NCBI GenBank assembly: GCA_002835545.1
Contig: PIZK01000006.1
Coordinates: forward strand, 62,001-126,000
Reading direction: 5' to 3'
Length of the DNA stretch: 64,000 nucleotides
Origin: Alteromonadales bacterium alter-6D02
GTDB lineage: Bacteria; Pseudomonadota; Gammaproteobacteria; Enterobacterales; Psychrobiaceae
Shown: in pieces, positions 18,582-28,314 of the stretch
Layout: every line of letters begins with the position of its first letter
Numbering within the stretch: the stretch's first letter is position 1
Translations under genes and position numbers: made by a program
Notes under the pieces: generated by a model
The model's database searches: none
Seen by the model: only the letters and a program-made list of their open reading frames with translations
Told to the model about the DNA's origin: nothing

Positions 18582-19742
18582 TTGCGCGTTTTTTTTGTGA
18601 AGCTAATGTCATTTACTGTGTTTATCGCGCTGCTATTAGGCAGTGTGATAAGCCCACAACTGGCCATCGCTCAAACGCCAAACTCGGATAAACAACTTAC
18701 AGACATCCAAAACAAAATATCCAAGCAAAAGCAGTTACTCCAGCACCAGAAAAAACAACAGCAGCAGCTAACCAACCAGCTAAAGCAAGTTGAACAGCAA
18801 GTTGCGGCTTCAGCAACTGCATTACATAAAACCAAGCAAAAGCAGCAAAGAGCCTTAAAGAAACAATCCCAGCTTGAACAGCAACAACAACAGTTATTAT
18901 CACAGCGTTCTAAACAGCAATTGACTCTCAGTAAGCAAATAAAAAGTGCTTATATGACGGGGGGTAACGATCTAGTTAAGCTCTTGTTAAACCAACAACA
19001 AAGCAACAAGAATGAACGCTTATTGGGATATTACCAATATTTAAATAAAGCGCGGATAAACTCATTAAATGAGCTTAAGCAAACGCAACTCAAGTTAGAG
19101 AAACTCACTACAGCGCTCAATAGCAGTGTATTACAGCTTAATAAACTCGCCACAGTACAGCAACAAGAGCAGAAAACCTTAGAGAAAGATAAAACCAAGC
19201 GCACTCAATCGTTAAAAAAACTAGCGCAAAGTTACAAAACTAGCAGCAAAAAACTAGAGCAATACCAACTATCCGAGTTAGATATCAACCAATTATTGTT
19301 ACAAGCAAAACAACAAAAAGCGGCTAGCCAGCCAAAACCTTTAACAGGCCTAGCTAAGGCTAAAGGTCGATTACCACGCCCAACTAAAGGTAGCTTAGTC
19401 TATAAATTTGGCCAAAAACGTCTCGGTCAATTACGCTGGAAAGGCATTACAATACGCGGTAAAGAAGGTCAGTCAGTTAACGCAATTCACCATGGAAAAG
19501 TGATCTACTCTGATTGGATTAAAGGTTTTGGCTTAGTGCTCGCAATCGATCATGGTAATGGTTACATGAGCTTATATGGTCACAATCAAGCGCTACTAAA
19601 AAATGCTGGTGAGCATGTTAATGCCAATGAGCAAATCGCCTTGCTCGGGCAAAGTGGGGGCCAAAGCCAGCCCAGCTTATATTTTGAAATGCGCTTTAAA
19701 GGAAAAGCGATAAACCCACAGTCATGGTTAAAATCTAGCTAA
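18582..19742 (+). CDS. envC: Murein hydrolase activator EnvC
   Basis: Periplasmic activator of the amidases AmiA/AmiB during septation, working with FtsEX. A signal peptide is followed by a long Gln/Lys-rich coiled coil (about 38-245) and a C-terminal LytM domain (about 285-384). The peptidase zinc ligands are absent: the usual HxH position reads SLYFE. It is therefore a non-catalytic activator, as in the family. The start is uncertain: TTG 18582, GTG 18597 or ATG 18606. The upstream ones give the signal peptide its positive charge, but no start has a clear ribosome site; coupling to gpmI is likely. Confidence 0.93.
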   Translation: MRVFFVKLMSFTVFIALLLGSVISPQLAIAQTPNSDKQLTDIQNKISKQKQLLQHQKKQQQQLTNQLKQVEQQVAASATALHKTKQKQQRALKKQSQLEQQQQQLLSQRSKQQLTLSKQIKSAYMTGGNDLVKLLLNQQQSNKNERLLGYYQYLNKARINSLNELKQTQLKLEKLTTALNSSVLQLNKLATVQQQEQKTLEKDKTKRTQSLKKLAQSYKTSSKKLEQYQLSELDINQLLLQAKQQKAASQPKPLTGLAKAKGRLPRPTKGSLVYKFGQKRLGQLRWKGITIRGKEGQSVNAIHHGKVIYSDWIKGFGLVLAIDHGNGYMSLYGHNQALLKNAGEHVNANEQIALLGQSGGQSQPSLYFEMRFKGKAINPQSWLKSS

Positions 19743-19845
19743 CTATTGATAGTAATAGAAAAATTAAGTTAGCAATTCATAATAAAATCTGTTGAAATGA
19801 GCGCAGATTATAACTTGATTCAACACCAATGGAGATGTGACATCA

Positions 19846-20664
19846 ATGCTTAGCGCCCTGCTATCCAAGCTAACTCAGCTCACTTTAGTCGCAGTTCTCT
19901 TATTTCAGCCACATGCCAATGCAAAGCCTGTTACCACAGTCAATAAAATAGCTATTGTTATCGACGACATTGGCTATCGTCAGACTGATTATCAAGCCCT
20001 AAAACTGACTGGCCAATTTACCTATGCTATCTTACCTTTTGCCCCATTAACCCAACCTTTAGCCAATGCGGTTCATCACAGTAAACGTGAAGTGATCATT
20101 CACATTCCAATGGAAGCAAAGACTAATAACCATCTGCTCGGAACTGGGGCACTAAAAGCCGAGATGGATGAAGCGACCGCACGTCGACATATACGCCAAG
20201 CCATCGCCAATGTTCCTCATGCCAAAGGCGTCAATAATCATATGGGCAGTAAGCTAACAGCACAAGCTCAGCCAATGTCATGGCTCATGGATGAATTATC
20301 TCAACAACATTTTTATATGCTCGACAGTAAAACTACCCCACACTCAGTGATTGTTCCTATTGCCCAACAGTATGGCGTACCTGCTGGCCAACGGCATATA
20401 TTTCTAGATAATCAACTAGATCAAGACTATCTAAATCAACAACTTTCAAAGCTAATTCGCTTAGCAAAACGTAACGAATACGCCATTGCTATCGCACACC
20501 CCCACCCGCAAACCATTGCTTTTCTATCACAAATAGAAACAAAACTGGCGTCCCATAATGTCACACTCGTACCACTCTCAACATTAGTAAAACGTTCATT
20601 ACCACAGAATCTATCCAACCTCACAACAACACCGCTAATCGCTAGTCCTGCAACCTCGCCTTAA
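19846..20664 (+). CDS. Divergent polysaccharide deacetylase family protein (YibQ-like)
   Basis: 272 residues from ATG 19846 (GGAG 11 nt upstream; a GTG at 19837 is too close to that site). The signal peptide ends near HANAKP. The domain starts IAIVIDDIGYR, the family hallmark with the metal-binding aspartates. VIIHIPMEA, GVNNHMGSKLT (His pair) and LDSKTTP follow. It belongs to the PF04748 group, whose substrate is unknown. It follows envC as yibQ does in E. coli, suggesting an envelope role. Confidence 0.9.
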   Translation: MLSALLSKLTQLTLVAVLLFQPHANAKPVTTVNKIAIVIDDIGYRQTDYQALKLTGQFTYAILPFAPLTQPLANAVHHSKREVIIHIPMEAKTNNHLLGTGALKAEMDEATARRHIRQAIANVPHAKGVNNHMGSKLTAQAQPMSWLMDELSQQHFYMLDSKTTPHSVIVPIAQQYGVPAGQRHIFLDNQLDQDYLNQQLSKLIRLAKRNEYAIAIAHPHPQTIAFLSQIETKLASHNVTLVPLSTLVKRSLPQNLSNLTTTPLIASPATSP

Positions 20665-20680
20665 CTCGTCGTGATGCAAT

Positions 20681-20980
20681 TTATTCTATGGTAATAGCTT
20701 CTAACTCAGTTAATACCGCTAATGCGCTTTCATTACTGTTACCACAAATAAAAGGGTCAGCTTTAAACTCAGTACAAACGGCAGGTCGCTCTGGCTGACC
20801 AAATATTTTACATAAGTTATTCGCATCTAATTGAATGCAACGTACGCCAGCAGGTTTACCCTTTGGCATTCCCGGAATGGAAGAAGAAATAGAAGGAGCA
20901 ATACAGCAAGCTCCGCAACCTAAGCGACACTCTATCGCCGAAATTTTTTCATTATAATTCTGGAGGGTCACTACCTTCAT
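20681..20980 (-). CDS. YkgJ family cysteine-cluster protein
   Basis: 99 residues with a CxxxCGACC-type cluster (ECRLGCGACC) plus later cysteines in VRCIQL, NLCKIF, AVCTEF and FICGN. This is the pattern of the small UPF0153/YkgJ family thought to bind zinc or an iron-sulfur centre. No enzyme activity is established. It converges on the deacetylase gene with 16 bp between stops. Confidence 0.85.
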   Translation of the reverse strand: MKVVTLQNYNEKISAIECRLGCGACCIAPSISSSIPGMPKGKPAGVRCIQLDANNLCKIFGQPERPAVCTEFKADPFICGNSNESALAVLTELEAITIE

Positions 20981-21030
20981 GATTGACGATCCTATCTAGA
21001 CCAGTCAACCGATGGCATCACGGAATGGTT

Positions 21031-21055
21031 TTACCAATTAATGAAATTGGTATAA
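21031..21055. repeat. Short inverted repeat, possible remnant of the palindromic element
   Basis: TTACCAATTAATGAAATTGGTATAA contains ACCAATT / AATTGGT separated by five bases. Its sequence resembles the two outer ends of the 162-bp palindrome at 35825-35986 joined together (ATACCAA..TTAAT / ..GGAATTGGTAT). The relationship is inferred. Confidence 0.4.
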
Positions 21056-21060
21056 AAACA

Positions 21061-21088
21061 AAAAAAGCAGCTAAAGGCTGCTTTTTTT
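21061..21088. terminator. Bidirectional terminator after rpoH
   Basis: The stem AAAAAAGCAGC / GCTGCTTTTTT has loop TAAAG. A-runs and T-runs on both sides allow it to act on rpoH (minus strand) and on plus-strand transcripts. Confidence 0.9.
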
Positions 21089-21104
21089 GATGAACAACAA
21101 TCGA

Positions 21105-21965
21105 TTATTCCATTGCTGCTTTAAGTTTTTTCATAGCATTCTTTTCTAACTGTCTAACGCGTTCAGCAGAAACTTGATAATGAGCTGCAAGATCTTGTAG
21201 TGTTGTTTTATCGTCAGCCAACCAACGTGCTTGGACAATGTGCTGACTACGTTCATCTAATGTAGCCATCGCATTTTTTAGCTTGCGATTTGCATGGCTT
21301 TCCCAGTTTTTCTCTTCAACATAGGTCGCTACATTTGAAGACTTATCTTCAAGATATTGTGTGGGTGCAAAATTTGCTGTGCTGCCGCTATCATCATCAT
21401 CGTTGGTCAAATCAAACGAGCTATCAGATAATGTCATCCGCGATTCCATTTCTAGCACATCACTTGATGACACACCGAGCTCTTTCGCAACAACATTAAC
21501 TTCTTCTTGGTTAAACCAGCCTAAACGCTTTTTATTTTTTCTTAAATTAAAAAACAATTTACGTTGTGCCTTAGTTGTCGCAACCTTAACGATACGCCAA
21601 TTTTTTAACACATATTCATGAATTTCAGCTTTAATCCAATGCACAGCGAATGAAACCAAACGCACACCCACTTCAGGGTTAAAGCGCTTAACAGCCTTCA
21701 TCAAACCCACGTTACCTTCCTGAATTAAATCAGCATGTGGTAGACCATAGCCTGAATAGCTTTTTGCAATATGAATAACAAAGCGTAAATGCGACATAAT
21801 AAGCTTTTGTGCCGCTTTAAGATCGCCTTCATGATACAAACGAGAAGCCAATTCATGCTCTTCTTCAGCATTAAGCATAGGTATACGTGCAGCTGATGCT
21901 ACGTAAGACTCAATGCTGCCCGATGATACGGTCATTAATGCGTTAGATTGAATTGTGTCGCTCAT
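21105..21965 (-). CDS. rpoH: Heat-shock sigma factor RpoH (sigma-32)
   Basis: 286 residues. Region 2 carries [44 protein letters not shown]. The RpoH box that separates it from other sigma-70 members, [10 protein letters not shown], follows at about 133-142. Region 4 is a helix-turn-helix ([27 protein letters not shown]). Strong AGGAG precedes the ATG. It lies downstream of ftsYEX as in E. coli. Family members are controlled by mRNA structure and FtsH degradation. Confidence 0.98.
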   Translation of the reverse strand: MSDTIQSNALMTVSSGSIESYVASAARIPMLNAEEEHELASRLYHEGDLKAAQKLIMSHLRFVIHIAKSYSGYGLPHADLIQEGNVGLMKAVKRFNPEVGVRLVSFAVHWIKAEIHEYVLKNWRIVKVATTKAQRKLFFNLRKNKKRLGWFNQEEVNVVAKELGVSSSDVLEMESRMTLSDSSFDLTNDDDDSGSTANFAPTQYLEDKSSNVATYVEEKNWESHANRKLKNAMATLDERSQHIVQARWLADDKTTLQDLAAHYQVSAERVRQLEKNAMKKLKAAME

Positions 21966-22088
21966 TCGATACTCCTATTTGAAACCTGAACCGAGTCTAC
22001 CATGCAATTTTAACGATCGCTAGAGGATCCCAGCAATCATTGTTACCAACTATTTCTGCTTATTTAGAGCCCATGCGCCGACTAAAGT

Positions 22089-23081
22089 TCACATTTGATT
22101 TTCTGGTTCTATTTCATTGACATGGCGTGTTACAGAGAAGTATGCCCCTAACCAACCTAGCCAAGCACTCAAGACGATCAAGATCAAAAATTCACTAAAA
22201 GCCAGACCATCAAGCATCAAATCAGTGTCCAATTCATTTGCTAAAGCGCTTAATGCTCCCTCTAAAGACCACAACATTAAAGACACACAGACCCAAGCTA
22301 TAACGCCACCAATTAAACCATACCAAAAGCCTGTATAGAGGAAAGGTCGGCGAATGAAGTTATCTGTCGCACCAACCAGCTTTAAGATTTCAATCTCTTC
22401 ACGGCGATTAAGTATTGATAAGCGTATTGTGTTAGCAATAACTAAAGTTACCGCTAATAATAATAAAAAACCTAGCGCAAACACGGCATCTTTAAGTAAA
22501 TCGACAATCGCCGACAACTTTTCAAGCCAAGTGACATCAAGCTTGCCAAAGGCGACTTCATTTTGCTGCTCTAACACTTCAAGCAGTTCCCTTGCGCCCT
22601 CAGGACTGGAGAATTGTGATGTTGGAGTCACTAAGATTACCGCAGGTAAAGGGTTCGAGTCTAAATATGATAATGCCTCACCAAAGCCCGATAGTTGTTT
22701 AAACTCGGTTAACGCTTGTTCTTGAGAAACATAAATGACCTTGCTCACTTGAGGATAGAGTTTAATTCGGTTGACTGCTTTGGCAGCTTGCTCCTTTGAT
22801 ACATGCTCTTTTAAGAATAAACTAACTTCCGCGGCATTATCCCAAGTACTACGCAATTGCTCACCGTTTTTTAATAGCACGTGCAAGGTCGTAGGTAAGG
22901 ATAAACTCACCCCGAGCACAGCCATTGTGAGTAGCGATGAAGCAGGCACACGCCATAACTCTCCCAAGCTAGCTAATGCTTGTTGCAAATGGCGGATAAA
23001 AAACATCACCACACCATGTCCCGCATTTACTCTTTTTGCTCCCGGTGATTTTCGCTGACTAAATAATAGGCTCAAATTCAC
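22089..23081 (-). CDS. ftsX: Cell-division ABC transporter permease FtsX
   Basis: 330 residues: a cytoplasmic N-terminus, then four membrane segments (about 55-75, 200-225, 255-278, 298-320) around a periplasmic loop (80-195) that binds EnvC in the family. The inner part has the FtsX-fold sequence NRREEIEILKLVGATDNFIRRPFLYTG. The start is taken as GTG 23081, overlapping ftsE by 23 bp. The spacing from AGGGAG is tight, so the TTG two codons later is an alternative. Confidence 0.95.
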   Translation of the reverse strand: MNLSLLFSQRKSPGAKRVNAGHGVVMFFIRHLQQALASLGELWRVPASSLLTMAVLGVSLSLPTTLHVLLKNGEQLRSTWDNAAEVSLFLKEHVSKEQAAKAVNRIKLYPQVSKVIYVSQEQALTEFKQLSGFGEALSYLDSNPLPAVILVTPTSQFSSPEGARELLEVLEQQNEVAFGKLDVTWLEKLSAIVDLLKDAVFALGFLLLLAVTLVIANTIRLSILNRREEIEILKLVGATDNFIRRPFLYTGFWYGLIGGVIAWVCVSLMLWSLEGALSALANELDTDLMLDGLAFSEFLILIVLSAWLGWLGAYFSVTRHVNEIEPENQM

Positions 23082-23763
23082 TCTCCCTTAAGTCAGTTGA
23101 TGATAGTCCGTCATGGATGAGTTTGCCCTGACGCAGAGTAAAGGTTTGATATTTCATCCGAGCAATCAACCCCAGGTCATGGGTTGCAATTAACACTGCG
23201 ACACCAACTGAGTTAAGGTCTTCGAATACTTGTAAGATTTCTAGTGAAAGTGATGGGTCTAAATTACCTGTAGGCTCATCAGCCAAGAGTAAAGGAGGCT
23301 TATTGACAATAGCACGTGCAATACCGACACGCTGGAGCTCGCCACCAGATAATGTGTGAGGCATGTTATTAAGTTTACTTAATAAGCCAACTTTATCTAA
23401 CGCGCCTGCAACTCGCCGCTTAATATCAGATAAGTGGAAACCTTCAATAATCAACGGCAAAGCAACATTATTAAAGACACTACGATCCATAAGTAGACGG
23501 TGATTTTGAAAAATCATTCCAATATCGCGTCGCGCAAATGGTACCTGCTTTTTAGTGATTTGATTGAGGTTATGCCCATTAATAAACACTTGACCCGAGG
23601 TTGGTCGTTCCATCAATGCAACCAGCTTTAGTAAAGTACTCTTACCCGCCCCAGAGTGCCCTGTTAAAAAAGCCATTTGCCCTGAGTCTAATTCAAAGCT
23701 GACCCGATTTAATGCCTGTTGACCACCAGGATAAACCTTAGTCACTTCTTCAAATCGAATCAT
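23059..23763 (-). CDS. ftsE: Cell-division ATP-binding protein FtsE
   Basis: 234-residue ABC ATPase that drives FtsX and, through EnvC, septal amidases. Walker A is GHSGAGKST, the signature [15 protein letters not shown], Walker [14 protein letters not shown], and the switch histidine is in ATHD. It is transcribed after ftsY and overlaps ftsX. Confidence 0.98.
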   Translation of the reverse strand: MIRFEEVTKVYPGGQQALNRVSFELDSGQMAFLTGHSGAGKSTLLKLVALMERPTSGQVFINGHNLNQITKKQVPFARRDIGMIFQNHRLLMDRSVFNNVALPLIIEGFHLSDIKRRVAGALDKVGLLSKLNNMPHTLSGGELQRVGIARAIVNKPPLLLADEPTGNLDPSLSLEILQVFEDLNSVGVAVLIATHDLGLIARMKYQTFTLRQGKLIHDGLSSTDLRESEFEPII

Positions 23764-23847
23764 ACATCAATATCCCTGCTATAAAATCTCAACCCAGATG
23801 GCATCAGAAGTTCACTTGCTGATGCCAATGCGACTAAAAGAACTCGA

Positions 23848-25608
23848 CTATTCGTCTTTTACAAAAAGTGCCTCGATAAACTCTTTGCTATCAAACTCGC
23901 GTAAGTCATCAATGCCTTCACCAACACCAATATAACGAATTGGAATACCGTATTTATCAGCTAACGCAAAGATAACACCACCTTTCGCAGTACCATCAAG
24001 CTTAGTTAATGTTAAGCCTGTAACACCTACAGCCTCGTGGAACAGCTCTACTTGGCTCATTGCATTTTGGCCTGTGCCAGCATCAAGCGTTAGCATAACT
24101 TCATGTGGCGCCGTATCATCCAGCTTTTTCATAACACGAACGACTTTCTTAAGTTCTTCCATTAAATGGGCTTTATTTTGTAAGCGACCAGCAGTATCAG
24201 CAATTAACACATCAACGTTACGTGCTTTAGCCGCCTGTACCGCATCAAAAATAACTGAAGCGCTATCTGCACCAGTATGCTGAGCGATAACCGGAATATC
24301 ATTACGCTCGCCCCATACTTGTAACTGCTCCACAGCTGCAGCGCGGAACGTATCACCAGCAGCTAATGCAACCTTCTTACCCTGCTGTTGGAATTTTTTA
24401 GCCAGCTTACCAATCGTTGTTGTTTTACCAACACCATTCACACCAACCATCAGAATAACGTAAGGGCCATCTGATTTTTCAATATCTAATGGCTGTGATA
24501 CTGGGTCAACAATCGTTGACAACTCATCTTGTAATAATTGGTATAACGCTTCACCATCATTAAGTTGCTTACGGCTGGCGCTATCAGTTAACGAATCAAT
24601 AATTTTTAATGTCGTATCCACACCAACATCAGCAACCAATAACTGTTCTTCAAGCTCTTCAAAAAGCTCATCATCGATCTTTTTACCTTTAAATAAGCTA
24701 AAAAAGCCGCTGCCAAAGTTTTGCTTGGTGCGTTTTAACCCTTCTTTTAAACGCGCAAAGAAACCTGCTTTTTTAGGCTTCTCAGGTTGTTGCTCTTGCT
24801 CAGCAGCAACACGTTCAGCTTCTGCTTGCTCGGCGGCAACACGCTCGGCTTCTGCTTCCTCAGCAGCAACACGCTCGGCTTCTGCCTCCTCAGCAGCAAC
24901 ACGCTCAGCTTCCGCTTGCTCAGCGGCAACACGTTCAGCTTCTGCTTGCTCGGCGGCAACACGCTCGGCTTCTGCTTGCTCAGCAGCAACACGCTCAGCT
25001 TCTGCTTGCTCAGCAGCAACACGCTCAGCTTCCGCTTGCTCAGCAGCAACACGCTCGGCTTCAGCTTGCTCAGCAGCAACACGCTCGGCTTCTGCTTGCT
25101 CAGCAGCAACACGCTCAGCTTCCGCTTGCTCAGCAGCAACCCGCTCAGCTTCCGCTTGCTCAGCGGCAACGCGCTCGGCTTCTGCTTGCTCAGCGGCAAC
25201 ACGCTCAGCTTCTGCTTGCTCAGCCGCAACACGCTCAGCTTGTGCTTGCTCAGCAGCAACCCGCTCAGCTTCCGCTTGCTCAGCAGCAACGCGCTCGGCT
25301 TCTGCTTGCTCAGCGGCAACGCGCTCGGCTTCTGCTTGCTCAGCCGCAACACGCTCGGCTTGTGCTTGCTCAGCGGCAACACGCTCGGCTTCTGCTTGCT
25401 CAGCGGCAACGCGCTCGGCTTCTGCTTGCTCAGCAGCAACGCGCTCGGCTTCTGCTTGCTCAGCAGCAACGCGCTCGGCTTCTGCTTGCTCAGCAGCAAC
25501 ACGCTCGGCTTCTGCTTGCTCAGCCGCTAGACGCTCTGCTTCTTCTTGCTGGTCTTTTTCCTTATTGCGGCCAAACTTTAACCAGCCAAACATGCCTTTT
25601 TTTGCCAT
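23848..25608 (-). CDS. ftsY: Signal recognition particle receptor FtsY with repeat-expanded N-terminus
   Basis: SRP-receptor GTPase for co-translational membrane targeting. 586 residues. A short basic start (MAKKGMFGWLKFGRNKEK) leads into 25 decapeptides of the type AERVAAEQAE (residues 24-273), then the linker KKAGFFARLKEGLKRTKQNFGSGF and the NG domain (about 290-586). The NG domain has GVNGVGKTTTIGKLA, DTFRAAA, DTAGRLQN and TKLDG, all intact. The N-terminal A domain of FtsY is normally acidic and variable. Here it is a near-perfect repeat with net negative charge and strong helix propensity. Confidence 0.98.
   Translation of the reverse strand: MAKKGMFGWLKFGRNKEKDQQEEAERLAAEQAEAERVAAEQAEAERVAAEQAEAERVAAEQAEAERVAAEQAEAERVAAEQAQAERVAAEQAEAERVAAEQAEAERVAAEQAEAERVAAEQAQAERVAAEQAEAERVAAEQAEAERVAAEQAEAERVAAEQAEAERVAAEQAEAERVAAEQAEAERVAAEQAEAERVAAEQAEAERVAAEQAEAERVAAEQAEAERVAAEQAEAERVAAEEAEAERVAAEEAEAERVAAEQAEAERVAAEQEQQPEKPKKAGFFARLKEGLKRTKQNFGSGFFSLFKGKKIDDELFEELEEQLLVADVGVDTTLKIIDSLTDSASRKQLNDGEALYQLLQDELSTIVDPVSQPLDIEKSDGPYVILMVGVNGVGKTTTIGKLAKKFQQQGKKVALAAGDTFRAAAVEQLQVWGERNDIPVIAQHTGADSASVIFDAVQAAKARNVDVLIADTAGRLQNKAHLMEELKKVVRVMKKLDDTAPHEVMLTLDAGTGQNAMSQVELFHEAVGVTGLTLTKLDGTAKGGVIFALADKYGIPIRYIGVGEGIDDLREFDSKEFIEALFVKDE
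24790..25539 (-). repeat. 30-bp coding minisatellite in ftsY, 25 units
   Basis: Twenty-five contiguous 30-bp units, with no spacers, encode A-E-R-V/L-A-A-E-Q/E-A-E/Q. Units differ mainly at synonymous positions (GCA/GCG/GCC and similar) and by Q/E swaps in two units near the 3' end. In-frame length means gain or loss of units keeps ftsY open. The pattern also leaves long open frames on the opposite strand, which are artefacts. Confidence 0.97.
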
Positions 25609-25721
25609 TTTGATAAAACCTTACTGTTATCTATTACGTTTTAAGCGCACAACTTGCTAAAATAGCGCTTAAGATAAAATTTTGCACCGATGATAGCAAA
25701 AACAAGTGAATAGAGGTAGAG

Positions 25722-26294
25722 ATGGCAGCAGGAAAAGGTCGTTCAGGACAAGTTAGAATCATTGGTGGCCAATGGCGTAGCCGAAAGTTACCTGTTAGTG
25801 ACGTTGAAGGGCTACGCCCAACAACCGATCGCGTCAAAGAAACCGTATTTAATTGGCTAGCACCTTATATAGATGACGCTCATTGCCTAGACTTATTTGC
25901 TGGTAGTGGTGGCCTATCTTTTGAAGCACTATCACGTTACGCACAAAGTGCTTTGCTGATTGAAAAAGATCGCGGTGCAGCACATCAATTAAAGCAAAAT
26001 TTATCAACCTTAAAGTGTAACAATGCCACCGTGCATAACGGTGATAGCCTCAAATACATTTCATCGGCAGCGACGCAACAATATGATGTCGTGTTCATTG
26101 ATCCGCCATTTAGAAAAAACTTGCTCGAGCAGAGTTGTCAATTATTAGAAGACAATCATTGGCTTAGTGAAAACGCCATTATTTATATTGAAATGGAAGC
26201 AGAGTTAAATCAGGTGCAACTGCCGCAAAACTGGCAGTGTCTAAAAGAAAAGAATGCTGGTCAAGTAACATTCTCTTTATGGCAGCGTAGTTAA
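25722..26294 (+). CDS. rsmD: 16S rRNA (guanine-966 N2)-methyltransferase RsmD
   Basis: 190 residues. Early motifs are RIIGGQWRSRKLPV and LRPTTDRVKETVFNWL. The S-adenosylmethionine site is CLDLFAGSGGLSFEAL (about 55-70), and the catalytic motif is DPPF (127-130). It modifies G966 near the P site of the small subunit. It is divergent from ftsY, the same pairing as in E. coli. Confidence 0.96.
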   Translation: MAAGKGRSGQVRIIGGQWRSRKLPVSDVEGLRPTTDRVKETVFNWLAPYIDDAHCLDLFAGSGGLSFEALSRYAQSALLIEKDRGAAHQLKQNLSTLKCNNATVHNGDSLKYISSAATQQYDVVFIDPPFRKNLLEQSCQLLEDNHWLSENAIIYIEMEAELNQVQLPQNWQCLKEKNAGQVTFSLWQRS

Positions 26295-26331
26295 TATCGC
26301 TTTCATTAGTTAAAACAATAACGCTATAAAG

Positions 26332-26362
26332 TAAGAAACACCGCCATGCAGTGTTTCTTATT
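26332..26362. terminator. Stem-loop between converging rsmD and ETF-QO genes
   Basis: Perfect 10-bp arms TAAGAAACAC / GTGTTTCTTA with a nine-base loop. The stem is followed by TTT only, so termination strength is uncertain. Its position between convergent stops favours a bidirectional terminator. Confidence 0.6.
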
Positions 26363-26379
26363 TGCTGAGAATTCAGCCT

Positions 26380-28029
26380 TTACATATTTGGATAGTTTGG
26401 CCCACCACCACCCTCAGGCGTCACCCAAGTAATATTTTGGCTTGGGTCTTTAATATCACAGGTTTTACAATGGACACAGTTTTGGCCATTGATTTGAAAA
26501 CGTTGCTCACCATTCTCTTCAACAACCTCATACACACCTGCAGGACAATAACGTTGCGCCGGCTCCGCCCACTTTTCCATATTCACCGTCAATGGAATCG
26601 ATTGATCGCTTAGCGTTAGATGACAACGTTGATCTTCTTCATGGTATGTATTTGATAAGAAGACTGATGATAACTTATCAAAGCTCAATTTCCCGTCAGG
26701 CTTGGGATACTCAATCTTATTTGCCTCGCTAGCCAGTTCTAGCTGTGCATGATCCAGCGCATTATCCTTCAAGTTAACCGGAAGCTTACCACCAAATAAG
26801 TTTTGATCAATAACGTTAAAAGCACCGCCTAAGGTTGTACCAAACTTATGCATAGCAGGACCAAAATTACGAGAGCAGTACAATTCTTCATAAAGCCATG
26901 ATTGCTTAAATTGCTCAGCAAAGCCTGTTAACTCAGTTGATGCATTGTCGCCTTTAACTAATTCAGCAACGATAGCATCCGCCGCTAGCATCCCTGATTT
27001 CATTGCAGTGTGAGAACCTTTAATTTTAGCAAAGTTTAACGTTCCAGCGTTACAACCAACAAGCACGCCACCAGGGAATGTCATCTTAGATAACGAGTTT
27101 AAGCCACCTTTAGCAATGGCGCGAGCCCCATAAGAAACACGAGTACCACCTTCAAGGTATTTCGAAATTTCAGGGTGATGCTTGTAGCGTTGGAATTCAT
27201 CAAATGGGCTTAGGTATGGATTCGAATAGTTTAGGTCAACAATCAAACCACACACGACTTGGTTGTCTTCAATATGGTAAAGAAAGCCACCACCAGTAGC
27301 ACCGTCAACCAACGGCCAGCCACCAGTATGTACAACTTTACCCTGTTGGTGTTGCTCTTCTGGAATGGTCCATAGCTCTTTAATACCAATACCATAATGT
27401 TGAGGACTACGGCCCTCATTTAAATTAAAGCGTTGTTGTAATTCTTTACCTAGATGACCACGGCAACCTTCTGCAAATACAGTGTATTTAGCATGTAATT
27501 CCATACCCGGCATGTATGAGTCTTTTTGTTCACCTGACTCACTAATGCCCATGTCACCAATTAAGATGCCTTTCACTGAACCATCATCATGGTAAAGTGA
27601 TTCTGCCGCAGCGAAACCTGGAAAAATCTCGACCCCTAATTGCTCAGCTTGCTCCGCTAACCAACGACAAAGATTACCTAAGCTAATAATATAGTTGCCA
27701 TCATTATGCATTGTCTTTGGCACAAGCATATTGGGAATTTTAGTCCCGTTATTTTCATTACCCAGCATGTAAATGTCATCGCCAGTCACTTTAGTGTGTA
27801 ACGGAGCGCCTAATTCTTGCCAATCAGGAAACAGTTCATCCAATGCTTTTGGTTCAAATACCGCGCCAGACAGAATATGGGCACCAACTTCAGAGCCTTT
27901 TTCTACGACACAGACAGTAATTTCCTGCGCTTGCTCTTTAGCAGCTTGCATTAAACGACATGCCGCTGATAACCCTGCTGGGCCAGCTCCAACGATAACG
28001 ACATCAAACTCCATCGATTCGCGTTCCAT
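26380..28029 (-). CDS. Electron-transfer flavoprotein-ubiquinone oxidoreductase
   Basis: 549 residues. Passes electrons from ETF (fatty-acid and amino-acid dehydrogenases) to ubiquinone. The N-terminal FAD site is VVIVGAGPAGLSAACRL. GGWPLVDGATGGGFLYH and the family stretch GGLNSLSKMTFPGGVLVGCNAGTLN lie in the middle. The C-terminal 4Fe-4S ligands are in NCVHCKTCDIKDPSQNI, and the protein ends GGGGPNYPNM. AGGAG precedes the ATG by 7 nt. No etfAB genes are adjacent. It acts at the inner face of the cytoplasmic membrane. Confidence 0.97.
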   Translation of the reverse strand: MERESMEFDVVIVGAGPAGLSAACRLMQAAKEQAQEITVCVVEKGSEVGAHILSGAVFEPKALDELFPDWQELGAPLHTKVTGDDIYMLGNENNGTKIPNMLVPKTMHNDGNYIISLGNLCRWLAEQAEQLGVEIFPGFAAAESLYHDDGSVKGILIGDMGISESGEQKDSYMPGMELHAKYTVFAEGCRGHLGKELQQRFNLNEGRSPQHYGIGIKELWTIPEEQHQQGKVVHTGGWPLVDGATGGGFLYHIEDNQVVCGLIVDLNYSNPYLSPFDEFQRYKHHPEISKYLEGGTRVSYGARAIAKGGLNSLSKMTFPGGVLVGCNAGTLNFAKIKGSHTAMKSGMLAADAIVAELVKGDNASTELTGFAEQFKQSWLYEELYCSRNFGPAMHKFGTTLGGAFNVIDQNLFGGKLPVNLKDNALDHAQLELASEANKIEYPKPDGKLSFDKLSSVFLSNTYHEEDQRCHLTLSDQSIPLTVNMEKWAEPAQRYCPAGVYEVVEENGEQRFQINGQNCVHCKTCDIKDPSQNITWVTPEGGGGPNYPNM

Positions 28030-28314
28030 ATTCTGCTCCTTTGCTTTTATCTATTTGCTCAATTTAATTGTTATTGTAGTTGACCCATTGCCTCCACGGA
28101 AAAAATAAGCGGCAACAGTCATTTTTATTATATGGTTCAAGTCTGCACCAAGCTTACGTTTACGTCAACTTCATTAGGTTTTTATCTCTGATTGAGTGAG
28201 ACTTATAGTAATACTTCTAGATTGGCAACAATTAAACAACCGTTTGAATCATTATGCAAGAAAAATTAAACAGGTGTTTGACTAAAGATGTATACAGAAC
28301 TCAACAGCATTTAG

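Noticed and set aside
24790-25539. CRISPR-like array
   Set aside because: The units are contiguous with no spacers and stay in the ftsY reading frame; it is a coding tandem repeat.
24725-25660. Long plus-strand open frames (up to about 310 codons) opposite the ftsY repeats
   Set aside because: They are by-products of the 30-bp repeat, which lacks stops in several frames. They have extreme low-complexity composition and no ribosome sites.
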